Of a DNA stretch of 36,577 nt, positions 15,169 through 22,928 are shown one piece after another. The DNA comes from JANNOG01 sp050329415 (GTDB lineage Bacteria > Actinomycetota > Actinomycetes > Actinomycetales > JBBAYJ01): assembly GCA_050329415.1 (NCBI GenBank), contig JBHJOS010000104.1, positions 1 through 36,577 of the forward strand. The letters run 5' to 3'. A program made the position numbers and the translations under genes. The notes beneath the pieces are model-generated. The model had not been told where the DNA came from, ran no database searches, and worked only from the letters and a program-made list of their open reading frames with translations. Positions within the stretch are counted from its first letter, which is position 1. Each line of letters opens with the position of its first letter.

Positions 15169-17811
15169 TCACCGTGTCGCGCGGGACCGCACACCTCCGG
15201 CAGCGCTCAGGATGTCGTCGGCCGCGGCCAGGGCAGTCTCCACCGTCCAGGCCCGGCCCGCAGCCCGTTCCGCCTCGAACCGGCCGGACCCCAGCCGGGC
15301 CCGCGCCTCGTCGAGCCAGGCACCCGTCACGTGGCGGTCGGTCTCGTACAGAGCCGTGCCCGTCTCGTCGAGCAGGGCGGTCGCCCGGGTCACCAGGCGC
15401 ACCGCGACGGCCCAGGTCTCGTTCCCGCCGGTCTCGGTCGCCGCCGCGATCCGTGCGCTCGCCAGCAGCCCGAAGGCGATCATGCTGGTCCGCCCGAGCG
15501 CGAGCGCGAGGTCGAGGCACGTTCGCTGGTGACGGGCGGCGACCGCGGGGCGACCCTGGCGCAGCGCGATCTCCGCGAGGTTGGAGTGGGCGTGAGCGAG
15601 GAGGACCTCGTCGTCGAGCTCCTCGGCGGCCCACAGCTCGCCGGTGAAGGCTGCGGCCGCTGCAGCGTCGTCACCGGCGCTGGCCAGGGCGATCCCCAAC
15701 AGGTTGTGCATCCGGGCGCGGCTGCGCGACGACAGCGGTGCCTCCAGGGCGCGCGCCGCGATGCCGGCGGCGGCGGCCGGATCTCCGCGGTGCAGGGCGA
15801 TCTCACCGGCCAGCTTCTCGACCCCGACCTCGTCCCAGTCCGGGGGGCCCACGCGGTCACGCAGGCCGACGGCCGCCCGTCGCCAGTTGTCTGCGGCGTC
15901 CGCCTCGCCCATCCGCAGGTGGAGATCGCCGAGGGCGCACAGCAGCCCGACCCGGGCCGGAGTGGGCGCGGTGAGCCGGGCGGCGAGCGCCGTGACCTCG
16001 ACGACACCCTCCCGGTACGTCTGGACCGCGTCGTGGTGACGCGCCAGGGCGGACGCGAGGGCCTGCTCCTGGCCGCTGTCGCCGGGGGCGGCGACCGATG
16101 CCAGGATCTGGCGCACCGTGGCGAGGTCGGCGGCGACGTCATGGACCCAGGACCCACCGGTGCCGCGTGCCGGTCCGAGGCGCTCCGCGTAGTGCGCCAC
16201 GAGTCGCTGCACGGCGACCCGGCGCTCCCTGTCCCCGAGCCGACCGGCCGCGTACACCCGGACGGTCTCGAGCAACCGGTAACGGGTCCCGCCCGCCGCG
16301 GGATCCGCCATGACGAGGGACCGGTCGACGAGCGACCAGAGGACGACGGGGACGCTCTCGCGATCCACGTCCCCAGCCGCGACGGCGGTGGCCCCTGCCA
16401 CGTCGAAGGACCCGGCGAACAAGGACAGCCGGTGCAGGGTGGCCGCCTCGTCCGCGGGCAGCAGGCGACAGCTCCAATCGAGCAGCCCACGCAGCGTCCG
16501 GTGCCGCGACGGGCGGGCACCGCCCCGCTCGCGGAGGAGCTCGAACCGGCTCTCCAGACCGGAGAGGATCTCCGCCGGCTGGAGCGCGGTGAGCTTCGCG
16601 GCCGCGATCTCCAGGGCCAGCGGCAGACCGTCCAACCGCCGGCAGATCGACTCGACGACGACCGCCGTCTCGGGGTCGGCCCGGAACGCGGGCGCCACCG
16701 CCCGGGCGCGCTCGACGAACAGCCGGGCCGCTGGGGACTGGGTGCCCGAGACCGGCAGCGGGGCCACCCGGTGCAGCGCCTCACCGGGGACCCGCAATGG
16801 TTCGGTGCTGGTCGCGAGGACGCGCACCTGCGGGCACGCGGCCAGCAGCTGCCGCGCCACCTGAGCAGTCACGGCGGCATGCGGCTCGCACCCGTCCAGG
16901 AGCAGCAGCAGCTCCGAGGACCGCAGCCGGTCCAGCAGCCCGTCCCAGCCCCCGTCGTCGGCGCCGACCGCGGGCCCCAGAACATCGACCAGCGCTCGGC
17001 GGGCCAGTACCACGTCGTCCAGCGCAGCACAGTCGACCAGCCACGCGCCGCCCGCCCACTGCTCCGCCTGGAGCACACCGAACTCGGTGGCCAGGCGTGT
17101 CTTCCCGACCCCGCCCGGGCCGACCACGGTGACCATCCGATGCCGGGACACCGCGCGCTCCAGCGCTGCCAGGTCGGCCTCGCGGCCGACGAGACTCGTC
17201 GCGGGTGGCGTCAGGTTGTGGCGGTCGGCAGGCATCGCGCGAATCGGAGGGAAGGAGCCGGGCAGACCGTCGGCGACCACCTGATGCAGCTCGACCGGCC
17301 GCTCGAAGTCACGCACCCGGTACCGGCCCAGGGAGCGGATCCCGGGGACGGCGCCGCCGGCACCGAGTTCGCCGGCGACCGTCTCGGAGACGACGACCTG
17401 GTCGCCGTGCCCGACGTCGCCCACCCGGGACGCCTGGTGGACGGCCAGCGCGACGTACCTGTCCCCGCACGGCGCCGCGAGCCCGGCGTGCGCGCCCATC
17501 CGGACGCGCACGCGGGTTCGCAGCGGCCAGCGTTCGTCACGAAGGGCACGCTGGGCCTCGACGCATGCCTTCAGTGCCGCCGCGGCCTCGGAGAAGGCCA
17601 CCAGGAAGGAGTCGCCGCGGCAGTCGACCTCGTGTCCTCCCCACCGGGCCCACGCGTCCCGCAGCAGGGCACGGTGCCGGTCGAGCACATCCGCATACCC
17701 CTCGCCGAGGGCGCGCAGGAGTGGCGTGGACCGCTCGATGTCGGTGACCACGAACGTCACCGTCCCCGTGGGCAGGGCGGCGGGTGCCACGGGTGCGACA
17801 GCCGAGGACAC
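15169..17811 (-). CDS. class III cyclase-like / STAND ATPase / TPR signalling protein
   Basis: A large cytoplasmic sensor of about 880 residues. Residues 15-175 form a class III nucleotide cyclase domain (TFVVTDIERST, Asp24; CRGDSFLVAF, Asp67). The usual base-recognising Lys is replaced by Asp63 and the transition-state Asn by His125 in VHQASR, while Arg129 is kept, so activity is doubtful. Residues 200-450 form a STAND/AfsR-like NTPase. It has Walker A GPGGVGKTR (231-239), Walker B LLLLLDGCEP (301-310), TSTEPL and GLPLALE (395-401). A winged-helix region and helical TPR-like repeats (about 600-860) follow. There is no C-terminal LuxR HTH. The frame is open upstream to 18288, but that part overlaps the divergent Crp gene; GTG 17811 is chosen, without a clear ribosome site. 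It leads an operon with the GNPFS protease. Confidence 0.85.
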   Translation of the reverse strand: MSSAVAPVAPAALPTGTVTFVVTDIERSTPLLRALGEGYADVLDRHRALLRDAWARWGGHEVDCRGDSFLVAFSEAAAALKACVEAQRALRDERWPLRTRVRVRMGAHAGLAAPCGDRYVALAVHQASRVGDVGHGDQVVVSETVAGELGAGGAVPGIRSLGRYRVRDFERPVELHQVVADGLPGSFPPIRAMPADRHNLTPPATSLVGREADLAALERAVSRHRMVTVVGPGGVGKTRLATEFGVLQAEQWAGGAWLVDCAALDDVVLARRALVDVLGPAVGADDGGWDGLLDRLRSSELLLLLDGCEPHAAVTAQVARQLLAACPQVRVLATSTEPLRVPGEALHRVAPLPVSGTQSPAARLFVERARAVAPAFRADPETAVVVESICRRLDGLPLALEIAAAKLTALQPAEILSGLESRFELLRERGGARPSRHRTLRGLLDWSCRLLPADEAATLHRLSLFAGSFDVAGATAVAAGDVDRESVPVVLWSLVDRSLVMADPAAGGTRYRLLETVRVYAAGRLGDRERRVAVQRLVAHYAERLGPARGTGGSWVHDVAADLATVRQILASVAAPGDSGQEQALASALARHHDAVQTYREGVVEVTALAARLTAPTPARVGLLCALGDLHLRMGEADAADNWRRAAVGLRDRVGPPDWDEVGVEKLAGEIALHRGDPAAAAGIAARALEAPLSSRSRARMHNLLGIALASAGDDAAAAAAFTGELWAAEELDDEVLLAHAHSNLAEIALRQGRPAVAARHQRTCLDLALALGRTSMIAFGLLASARIAAATETGGNETWAVAVRLVTRATALLDETGTALYETDRHVTGAWLDEARARLGSGRFEAERAAGRAWTVETALAAADDILSAAGGVRSRATR

Positions 17812-17911
17812 CTTCGCATGGTTGCAGCGGTCCCGGCCCCGGGGCAGGACAACAAGGCACGGGTTCCGACCGGGCTCCCACCCGGGCCCCGGGACGTGAT
17901 GGGATTCGGGG

Positions 17912-18619
17912 GTGCGCCAGCCGAGTACCGGGGACGGCGCGGTTCCCGACATCCGCCACGGTTTCTTCGCCGACTTGCCGGACCCTGTCCGGGCGGCGGT
18001 GCTCGGTGCCGCCCGCCGCCGCCGGTACGAGGGCGGCTCGCTGCTGCTCCGCCAGGGCGACGACGCCCTGTCCCTGCTGGTCATCGAGTCGGGCCGGATA
18101 GCCGTGCGCTTCGGCACCCCCACCGGCGAGTCGGTCATCCTCGCGGTCATGGGCGCGGGTGAGGTCGTCGGGGAGCTCGGCCTGGTCGACCCGGGGCACG
18201 AGCGGACCGCCAGCGTGGTCGCCATCGACGACGTGGTGGCGTGGGCGCTTCGGCACGACTCCGTCGAGCACCTGCGACGCGAGCACACGGGCGTCGACGA
18301 CTTCCTCCTGGCCGTGATGGCTCGCCAGGTGAGACGACTGACGCTGATGGTCGCCGAGGCGCTCTACGTGCCGGCCGAGCAGCGGGTCGCGCGGCGGCTG
18401 TCCGAGGCGGCCGATGCGTTCGCGGAGCCCGGGGCGGGTCCGGACGCCGGCGTCACCGTGCCACTGACCCAGGAGGAGCTGGCGCACCTGGCAGGAACCA
18501 GCCGGTCGACGGCGAACCAGGCGCTGAAGAGCCTCGAACGGAGGCACCTGGTGCGCGTGGCCCGGGGCCGGGTCGAGCTGCTGGACGTGTCGGGGCTGCG
18601 CGCGCGCGGCGGTTGGTGA
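17912..18619 (+). CDS. Crp/Fnr-family transcription factor
   Basis: A regulator of 235 residues. The N-terminal cyclic-nucleotide-binding barrel covers about 15-130. The phosphate-binding cassette reads VGELGLVDPGHERTASV. Glu88 and Arg98 match the cAMP-contacting Glu72 and Arg82 of E. coli CRP, and Thr99 replaces Ser83, so it may well bind cAMP or cGMP. A long dimer helix (about 128-155) leads to a winged helix-turn-helix (LTQEELAHLAGTSRSTANQA, residues 185-204). The GTG at 17912 has no clear ribosome site. The gene is divergent from the cyclase-STAND gene with 100 bp between starts, which suggests it senses that protein's product or controls its operon. I found no CRP-type palindrome in those 100 bp. 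Confidence 0.88.
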   Translation: MRQPSTGDGAVPDIRHGFFADLPDPVRAAVLGAARRRRYEGGSLLLRQGDDALSLLVIESGRIAVRFGTPTGESVILAVMGAGEVVGELGLVDPGHERTASVVAIDDVVAWALRHDSVEHLRREHTGVDDFLLAVMARQVRRLTLMVAEALYVPAEQRVARRLSEAADAFAEPGAGPDAGVTVPLTQEELAHLAGTSRSTANQALKSLERRHLVRVARGRVELLDVSGLRARGGW

Positions 18620-18632
18620 CCGCCGCGCGCGC
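18600..18632 (+). terminator. terminator hairpin overlapping the Crp stop codon
   Basis: GCGCGCGCGGCGGT (18600-18613) pairs perfectly over 14 bp with 18619-18632 around the loop TGGTG. The TGA stop (18617-18619) lies inside the hairpin. No T-run follows. Confidence 0.7.
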
Positions 18633-19462
18633 TGCCCCCGCCCCGCTGGTGCCGCGGACCGCGGCACGAGCTTCCCGTTTCGGGGCATGACGGGAATCCT
18701 GTCCGCCAAACGGGCGACCAACCGTCACCGATCCGACACCCCTGTGTCGTGTTGGTGACACGAGTCGTGCGATTCGGATGAACCGGGCGTGCCAACCCCG
18801 TCCAGCGGCGCCGGCGTCGAAGTGTCACGAGGCCCGCCTGAGCCGGTTTCGGATGTCGCGGGGCGGGGTGTGTGGTGGGCTCGTGCTGGGTCGGGCACGG
18901 ATGCGGGGGGCCGGAGTGGTGTCCCGCGCGCTGTGCAGAACCTACAAATCCGTGGGTGCGGGGTGGGGGAACGCTGGCATCGAGTGCCCGGGACGCATCC
19001 AGGCACGGCCAGGCCAGGCACAGCAAGTCTGACGTCCCGGAGCGGCCCCGGTGCCGCGAGTCCGACGTGGCCCGCGCCCAGGGTCGTCCGGGCCGGTGAT
19101 CCCGGCAGGTCCGGTGGTCCCGGTCGCCCGGCCCGAGCCTGCGACAGGCCAGGTGCTCACGACTACGTCCGGCCCACGACCCCCGGGGGATCGCGGGTCT
19201 GACCCGCGTCAGCAGGCCCGCCCAGGACCCCGCCGGCGGCGGCCGGCCCCGGGACCGCACCCGGGACCCCCCGGACCCCTCCCCCGGGAACCCGTCCCGG
19301 GGCCCGGTCACCAACGGGCCGATACCGAGCCGCCACCCCCAGACTTGTAGGTTCTGTCCAGCGTCCGGGACACCACCAGGTTCACCACCCCCGCACCCGT
19401 GCCCGCCCTCGCGCGACCCAGGCCCACCAGACACGCCCCACCCCACGACACCCGAAACAGGC
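18633..19462. other. gene-free region carrying an inverted repeat pair
   Basis: About 830 bp without a reading frame that looks like a real protein: open frames exist on both strands but overlap and match nothing I know. It contains two inverted copies of a roughly 130-bp repeat near its ends (described separately) and a small stem TCGTGT-TGGTG-ACACGA near 18747-18764. The middle (about 18976-19330) is very GC-rich, with runs such as CCCGGGACC. No tRNA, rRNA or insertion-sequence gene is visible. Confidence 0.6.
18836..18962 (+). repeat. dispersed repeat, copy A
   Basis: Begins GCCTGAGCCGGTTTCGG and runs through GTGGTGTCCCG and CAGAACCTACAAATC. It matches copy B (19331-19469, opposite strand) over about 130 bp with scattered substitutions and a few gaps. 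It lies between the Crp gene and the permease, outside any convincing gene. Confidence 0.8.
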
Positions 19463-19469
19463 TCAGGCC
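19331..19469 (-). repeat. dispersed repeat, copy B
   Basis: Read on the minus strand it begins GCCTGAGCCTGTTTCGGG, overlapping the stop codon of the permease gene, and includes GTGGTGTCCCGG and CAGAACCTACAAGTC. It is inverted relative to copy A. It lies just after the permease and could form the 3' end of its transcript. Confidence 0.8.
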
Positions 19470-20965
19470 GGTGTCGGCAGCTCGCCCGCCTCCTGGCGCC
19501 GGACGCGTGCCCGGCCGAGCAGCAGGTACCCCACGAAGCCGATGACGAAGGCCGCCGCGATGCCGAGGTTGGCGAACGCCCAGGCGCCGTCGCGCCCGCC
19601 CAGGCCGAGCGGGCCCAGCAGGTAGCCCTGCCACGACAGCCACTCGGCGAAGCCGTTCGTCACCAGGCCCCACCCGGTGGCGGTCGCCACCAGCAGCAGT
19701 CCGACCGCGGCCGGTCCGATGCGCCCGTAGCGGCCCTCGGGCCGGTACAGGTCGGCGTCGTGATACGCCGTGCGCCGGAGCGCGAGGTCGGCGAGGAAGA
19801 CGCCGCACCACGCGGCGATCGGCACACCGAAGGTGATGAGGAAGCCCTGGAACGGCCCGATGAAGTCGGTGGCGAACCACACGATGTAGATCGTGCCGGC
19901 GATCATGATGACGCCGTCCAGCGCCGCAGCGGTCCAGCGCGGGATGCGCACCCCCAGGGTGAGCAGGGCCAGCCCCGAGGAGTAGATGTCGAGCACCGCG
20001 CCCCCGACCAGCCCGAGGATGGCCACGATCGCGAACGGAACGAGGTACCACGTCGGCAGGAGGCTGGTGAGCGCGCCGATCGGGTCGGAGGCGATGGCGG
20101 TGTTGAGGTCGGGGTCCGAGGCGGCCAGCAGGACCCCGATCACGACCAGGATCACGGGCGCCACGCTGGCGCCGACGGTGGTCCAGCCGACCACGCCGGC
20201 GCTCGAGGCGCTGCGGGGCAGGTACCGGGAGTAGTCCGCGCCGGCGTTCACCCAGCCGAGCCCGAACCCGGTCATGGCGAAGATCAACGTGCCGATGAAC
20301 GCCTGGGTCGAGCCGGCCGGCACCGACGACGCCGCCGACCACGAGATCTCGTCGACCGTCAGCGCGATGTACCCGACGGTGAGCCCGACCGTCGCCAGGG
20401 TGATCCAGGTCTGGATCCGCATCACGGCGCCGAACCCGAGCACCCCCGCCGCGACGACGATCGCCGCCACCACGAGGAACGCCACGATCTTCGTGAGGTC
20501 CCCGTCGCCCCAGCCGAGCCGACCGAACACCGTCGCCGTGGCGAGCGTGGCCAGTGACACCAGCACGGTCTCCCACCCGACCAGCAGGACCCAGCTGAGG
20601 AAGGACGGCAGACCGTTGCCGCGCACCCCGAACGCTGCCCGGCTGATGACCATGGTGGGCGCCGACCCTCGCTTGCCGGCCAGCGACACGAACCCGACGA
20701 GCAGGAAGGAGACGATCGTCCCGATGACTCCGGCGAGGGTGGCCTGCCAGAACGACACTCCGAAACCGAAGAAGAACGACCCGTAGGAGATGCCGAAGAC
20801 CGAGATGTTGGCGGCGCACCAGGGCCAGAACAGCGACCGCGGGCTGCCGGTGCGCTCCTCCTCGGCGATGACGTTGATCCCGTTCTGCTCGACGGCGAGG
20901 GCCGACGGGGCGGAGGCGCCGGGACCGGCAGCCGGGACGGTGGGCGGCGGGGCTGCTGCGGTCAT
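19463..20965 (-). CDS. NCS1-family nucleobase permease
   Basis: Polytopic inner-membrane transporter of 500 residues with about 12 hydrophobic segments. It belongs to the nucleobase:cation symporter-1 family (CodB/cytosine-purine permease type). Visible marks are the N-terminal helix ISVFGISYGSFFFGFGVSFW, then GKRGSAPTMVISRAAFGVRG and GLGWVNAGADYSRYLP, all typical of NCS1 helices 1 to 6. The substrate is probably a purine or pyrimidine base or nucleoside, but it cannot be read from the sequence. The ATG start (20965) overlaps the stop of the upstream nucleoside phosphorylase gene as ATGA, so the two are translationally coupled. The stop codon lies at the edge of repeat copy B. Confidence 0.92.
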   Translation of the reverse strand: MTAAAPPPTVPAAGPGASAPSALAVEQNGINVIAEEERTGSPRSLFWPWCAANISVFGISYGSFFFGFGVSFWQATLAGVIGTIVSFLLVGFVSLAGKRGSAPTMVISRAAFGVRGNGLPSFLSWVLLVGWETVLVSLATLATATVFGRLGWGDGDLTKIVAFLVVAAIVVAAGVLGFGAVMRIQTWITLATVGLTVGYIALTVDEISWSAASSVPAGSTQAFIGTLIFAMTGFGLGWVNAGADYSRYLPRSASSAGVVGWTTVGASVAPVILVVIGVLLAASDPDLNTAIASDPIGALTSLLPTWYLVPFAIVAILGLVGGAVLDIYSSGLALLTLGVRIPRWTAAALDGVIMIAGTIYIVWFATDFIGPFQGFLITFGVPIAAWCGVFLADLALRRTAYHDADLYRPEGRYGRIGPAAVGLLLVATATGWGLVTNGFAEWLSWQGYLLGPLGLGGRDGAWAFANLGIAAAFVIGFVGYLLLGRARVRRQEAGELPTPA

Positions 20966-21840
20966 GAGGGCTCCCTCGACGTGGGTGGCTCGGACGGCGA
21001 CCCGGCGCCGGCCCGGAGGGCCACGTGGCGCAGGACCTGCCCCATCCGCGTGGCAGCCGCCTCGGCAGCCGCCACGACCGCAGAGCCTTCCACGGGCGCC
21101 CCCCCGAGCTCCAGGGCGGTCACCACCGACAGGCCGAACACCTCGAGCCCGGCCTCGCGGGCGGCGACCGCCTCGAGCACGGTCGACATACCGACCACGT
21201 CCGCGCCCAGGGTGCGCAGCATCCGGGCCTCGGCCGGCGTCTCGTAGCTGGGACCGCGCAACAGGGCGTACACGCCCTGGTGCAGGTCCGGGTCGGCCTG
21301 GCGTGCCAGTGCCCGCAGGCGGGGGCTCCAGCAGTCGGTGAGCTCGACGAAGCGCGGCCCCGTCAGCGGCGTGGCGCCGGACAGGTCCAGGTGGTCGGTG
21401 ATCAGCATCCCGGTGCCGATCGGCCAGTCGTCGCGCAGGGACCCGTTGGCGTTGGTCAGCAGGGCCACGCGGCAGCCCGCGGCGGCCGCCACCCGGACCG
21501 GATGGACGACCGCCGCGGGCCCGTGCCCCTCGAACAGGTGGGTCCGGCCGAGCAGGCACAGCACCCGGACCCCGGCGAGGTCGTAGGAGCGGACGAGCCC
21601 GGGATGTCCCTGCGCCACCGGCGCGTGGAAGCCCGGCAGGCCGGCGACCGGCAGCTCGGCGACGACGTCCCCGAGCGCGCCGGCCGCCGGGGCCCACCCG
21701 CTGCCCAGCACGACCACGACGTCGTGGCGGTCCCGGCCGGTCACCCGGGCGAGGGCCGACGCGGCGCGCCGGGCGACGGCGGCCTCGTCGTCGCGGTCCG
21801 CTGCCGGAGCCGGAGCCGGAGGTCGACCAGCGAAGATCAC
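20962..21840 (-). CDS. trimeric-type purine nucleoside phosphorylase homologue
   Basis: Phosphorolytic nucleoside-cleaving enzyme of the PNP/MTAP family, 292 residues. It has the phosphate-loop VVVLGSGW (42-49), QGHPG (His79), GRTHLFEGH (98-106), LTNANGS (128-134, replacing TNAAGG), GPSYETPAE (Glu200) and GADVVGMSTVLEAVAAREAG. The Asn that contacts the purine base in family members (TN in SLITN) is Ala242 here (SVVTAL), so specificity may be altered. The start is GTG 21840 with GAAGGG nine bases upstream. It is the first gene of a two-gene unit with the NCS1 permease and is divergent from the ARH-PfkB pair, 62 bp away. Confidence 0.85.
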   Translation of the reverse strand: MIFAGRPPAPAPAADRDDEAAVARRAASALARVTGRDRHDVVVVLGSGWAPAAGALGDVVAELPVAGLPGFHAPVAQGHPGLVRSYDLAGVRVLCLLGRTHLFEGHGPAAVVHPVRVAAAAGCRVALLTNANGSLRDDWPIGTGMLITDHLDLSGATPLTGPRFVELTDCWSPRLRALARQADPDLHQGVYALLRGPSYETPAEARMLRTLGADVVGMSTVLEAVAAREAGLEVFGLSVVTALELGGAPVEGSAVVAAAEAAATRMGQVLRHVALRAGAGSPSEPPTSREPS

Positions 21841-21843
21841 GCT

Positions 21844-21893
21844 CTCGTACCCTTCGGCCAGAACAGGTGCGGGGACGAGCAGAAGGGTACGAG
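21844..21893. promoter_or_regulatory. 12-bp inverted repeat in the divergent PNP/ARH promoter
   Basis: CTCGTACCCTTC (21844-21855) and its perfect complement GAAGGGTACGAG (21882-21893) face each other across 26 bases. Each arm lies just upstream of one start codon (GTG 21840 and ATG 21903) and contains a GAGG/GAAGGG ribosome-site-like stretch and a TACCCT -10-like hexamer. It is a candidate operator for joint control of both operons. Confidence 0.7.
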
Positions 21894-21902
21894 GTCCCGA
21901 TC

Positions 21903-22928
21903 ATGACCGGACAGCCACCCGCCCAGCGAGACCGTGCGCTCGGCGCGCTCACCGGCCTCGCCCTCGGCGACGCCCTGGGCATGCCGACCCAGATGATGCC
22001 GCGGGCAGAGGTCCGGCGCCGTTGGGGGGTCCTGCCGGGTCTCGTGGCCGCGCCGCAGGACAACGAGGTGAGCGCGGGCCTGCCGGCGGGACACGTCACC
22101 GACGACACCGACCAGGCCGTCATCCTCGGACGGCTGCTCGTCGCGGGCGAGGGCCGGGTCGACCCGGTCGCGCTCGCCGCCCGGCTGCTGGAGTGGGAGG
22201 CGGGCATGGTCGCCCGGGGGTCGGCGGACCTGCTGGGACCGTCCACCCGCCGAGCCCTCGAGCAGGTCACGGCCGGAGCGCCACCGGGCACGACCGGCCG
22301 GTGGGGCGACACCGACGGCGCCGCGATGCGGATCGCCCCGGTGGGCGTGGCCTGCCCCCCCGAGCCGCTCGACCGCCTCGTCGACCTGGTCGCCGAGGCG
22401 GGGCGCCTGACGCACGACACGACCGTGGCGAACGCCGGGGCGGCAGCGGTCGCGGCTGCGGTGTCCGCCGGGGTCGCGGGGGCCACCGTCCCCGAGGCGA
22501 TCGAGGCAGGGGTGGCGGCCGCCCGCGTCGGCGCGACCCGCGGCCACTACGTCCCGGGCGCGGATGTCGCCGAGCGCATCGCGTGGGCGGTGGCCCTGGT
22601 GGGCACCGCCGCCGACCCGCTCGACACCGTGGCGCGGCTCGTCGGCACGGGGGTGGCGACTCAGGAGGCGGTCCCCGCCGCGTTCGCCGTCCTCGCCCTG
22701 CACCCGGCCGACCCGTGGCAGGCGTGTCTCGCCGCGGCCGAACTCGGGGGCGACAGCGACACCGTCGCCGCGCTGGCCGGGGCGATCGGCGGGGCCTGCC
22801 ACGGCCGGGCGGCGCTGCCCGCGGACGCGGTCGCCCTGGTGCACGCGGTCAACCCGGGGCTCGGCCTGGCGGAGCTGGCCGACGGGCTGCTCGGGCTGCG
22901 GACCGGGTACGCGGCGGGCGGCTCGTGA
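21903..22928 (+). CDS. ADP-ribosylglycohydrolase-family protein
   Basis: A 341-residue all-helical hydrolase of the ARH/DraG family. The binuclear metal site motifs are present: GLALGDALG (18-26), TDDTDQ (66-71, metal-binding Thr-Asp-Asp) and GGDSDTVAALAGAIGG (Asp284, Asp286). The family cleaves N- or O-glycosidic bonds of ADP-ribosylated molecules. However, this member is overlapped by a PfkB kinase gene and sits beside nucleoside genes, as does YegU in E. coli yegTUV, so a nucleoside or related glycoside is a likely substrate. ATG 21903 has GAGG eight bases upstream. The stop overlaps the start of the PfkB gene (GTGA). Confidence 0.88.
   Translation: MTGQPPAQRDRALGALTGLALGDALGMPTQMMPRAEVRRRWGVLPGLVAAPQDNEVSAGLPAGHVTDDTDQAVILGRLLVAGEGRVDPVALAARLLEWEAGMVARGSADLLGPSTRRALEQVTAGAPPGTTGRWGDTDGAAMRIAPVGVACPPEPLDRLVDLVAEAGRLTHDTTVANAGAAAVAAAVSAGVAGATVPEAIEAGVAAARVGATRGHYVPGADVAERIAWAVALVGTAADPLDTVARLVGTGVATQEAVPAAFAVLALHPADPWQACLAAAELGGDSDTVAALAGAIGGACHGRAALPADAVALVHAVNPGLGLAELADGLLGLRTGYAAGGS

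Noticed and set aside
14392..18162. 1256-codon plus-strand open frame
   Set aside because: Antisense to the subtilase and cyclase-STAND genes, both of which have clear catalytic motifs; the plus frame is Arg/Gly/Gln-rich with no motif.
17812..18288. N-terminal extension of the cyclase-STAND protein to 18288
   Set aside because: It overlaps the divergent Crp gene and gives a Ser/Arg-rich peptide unlike any known domain.
18778..19202. Short open frames in the gene-free region
   Set aside because: They overlap each other on both strands, lack ribosome sites and match no family I know; the repeat pair explains part of the region better.
22022..22924. Upstream part of the PfkB frame
   Set aside because: This 301-codon lead lies over the ARH gene in another frame and is Gly/Arg-rich; the GTG at 22925 overlapping the ARH stop is the natural start.
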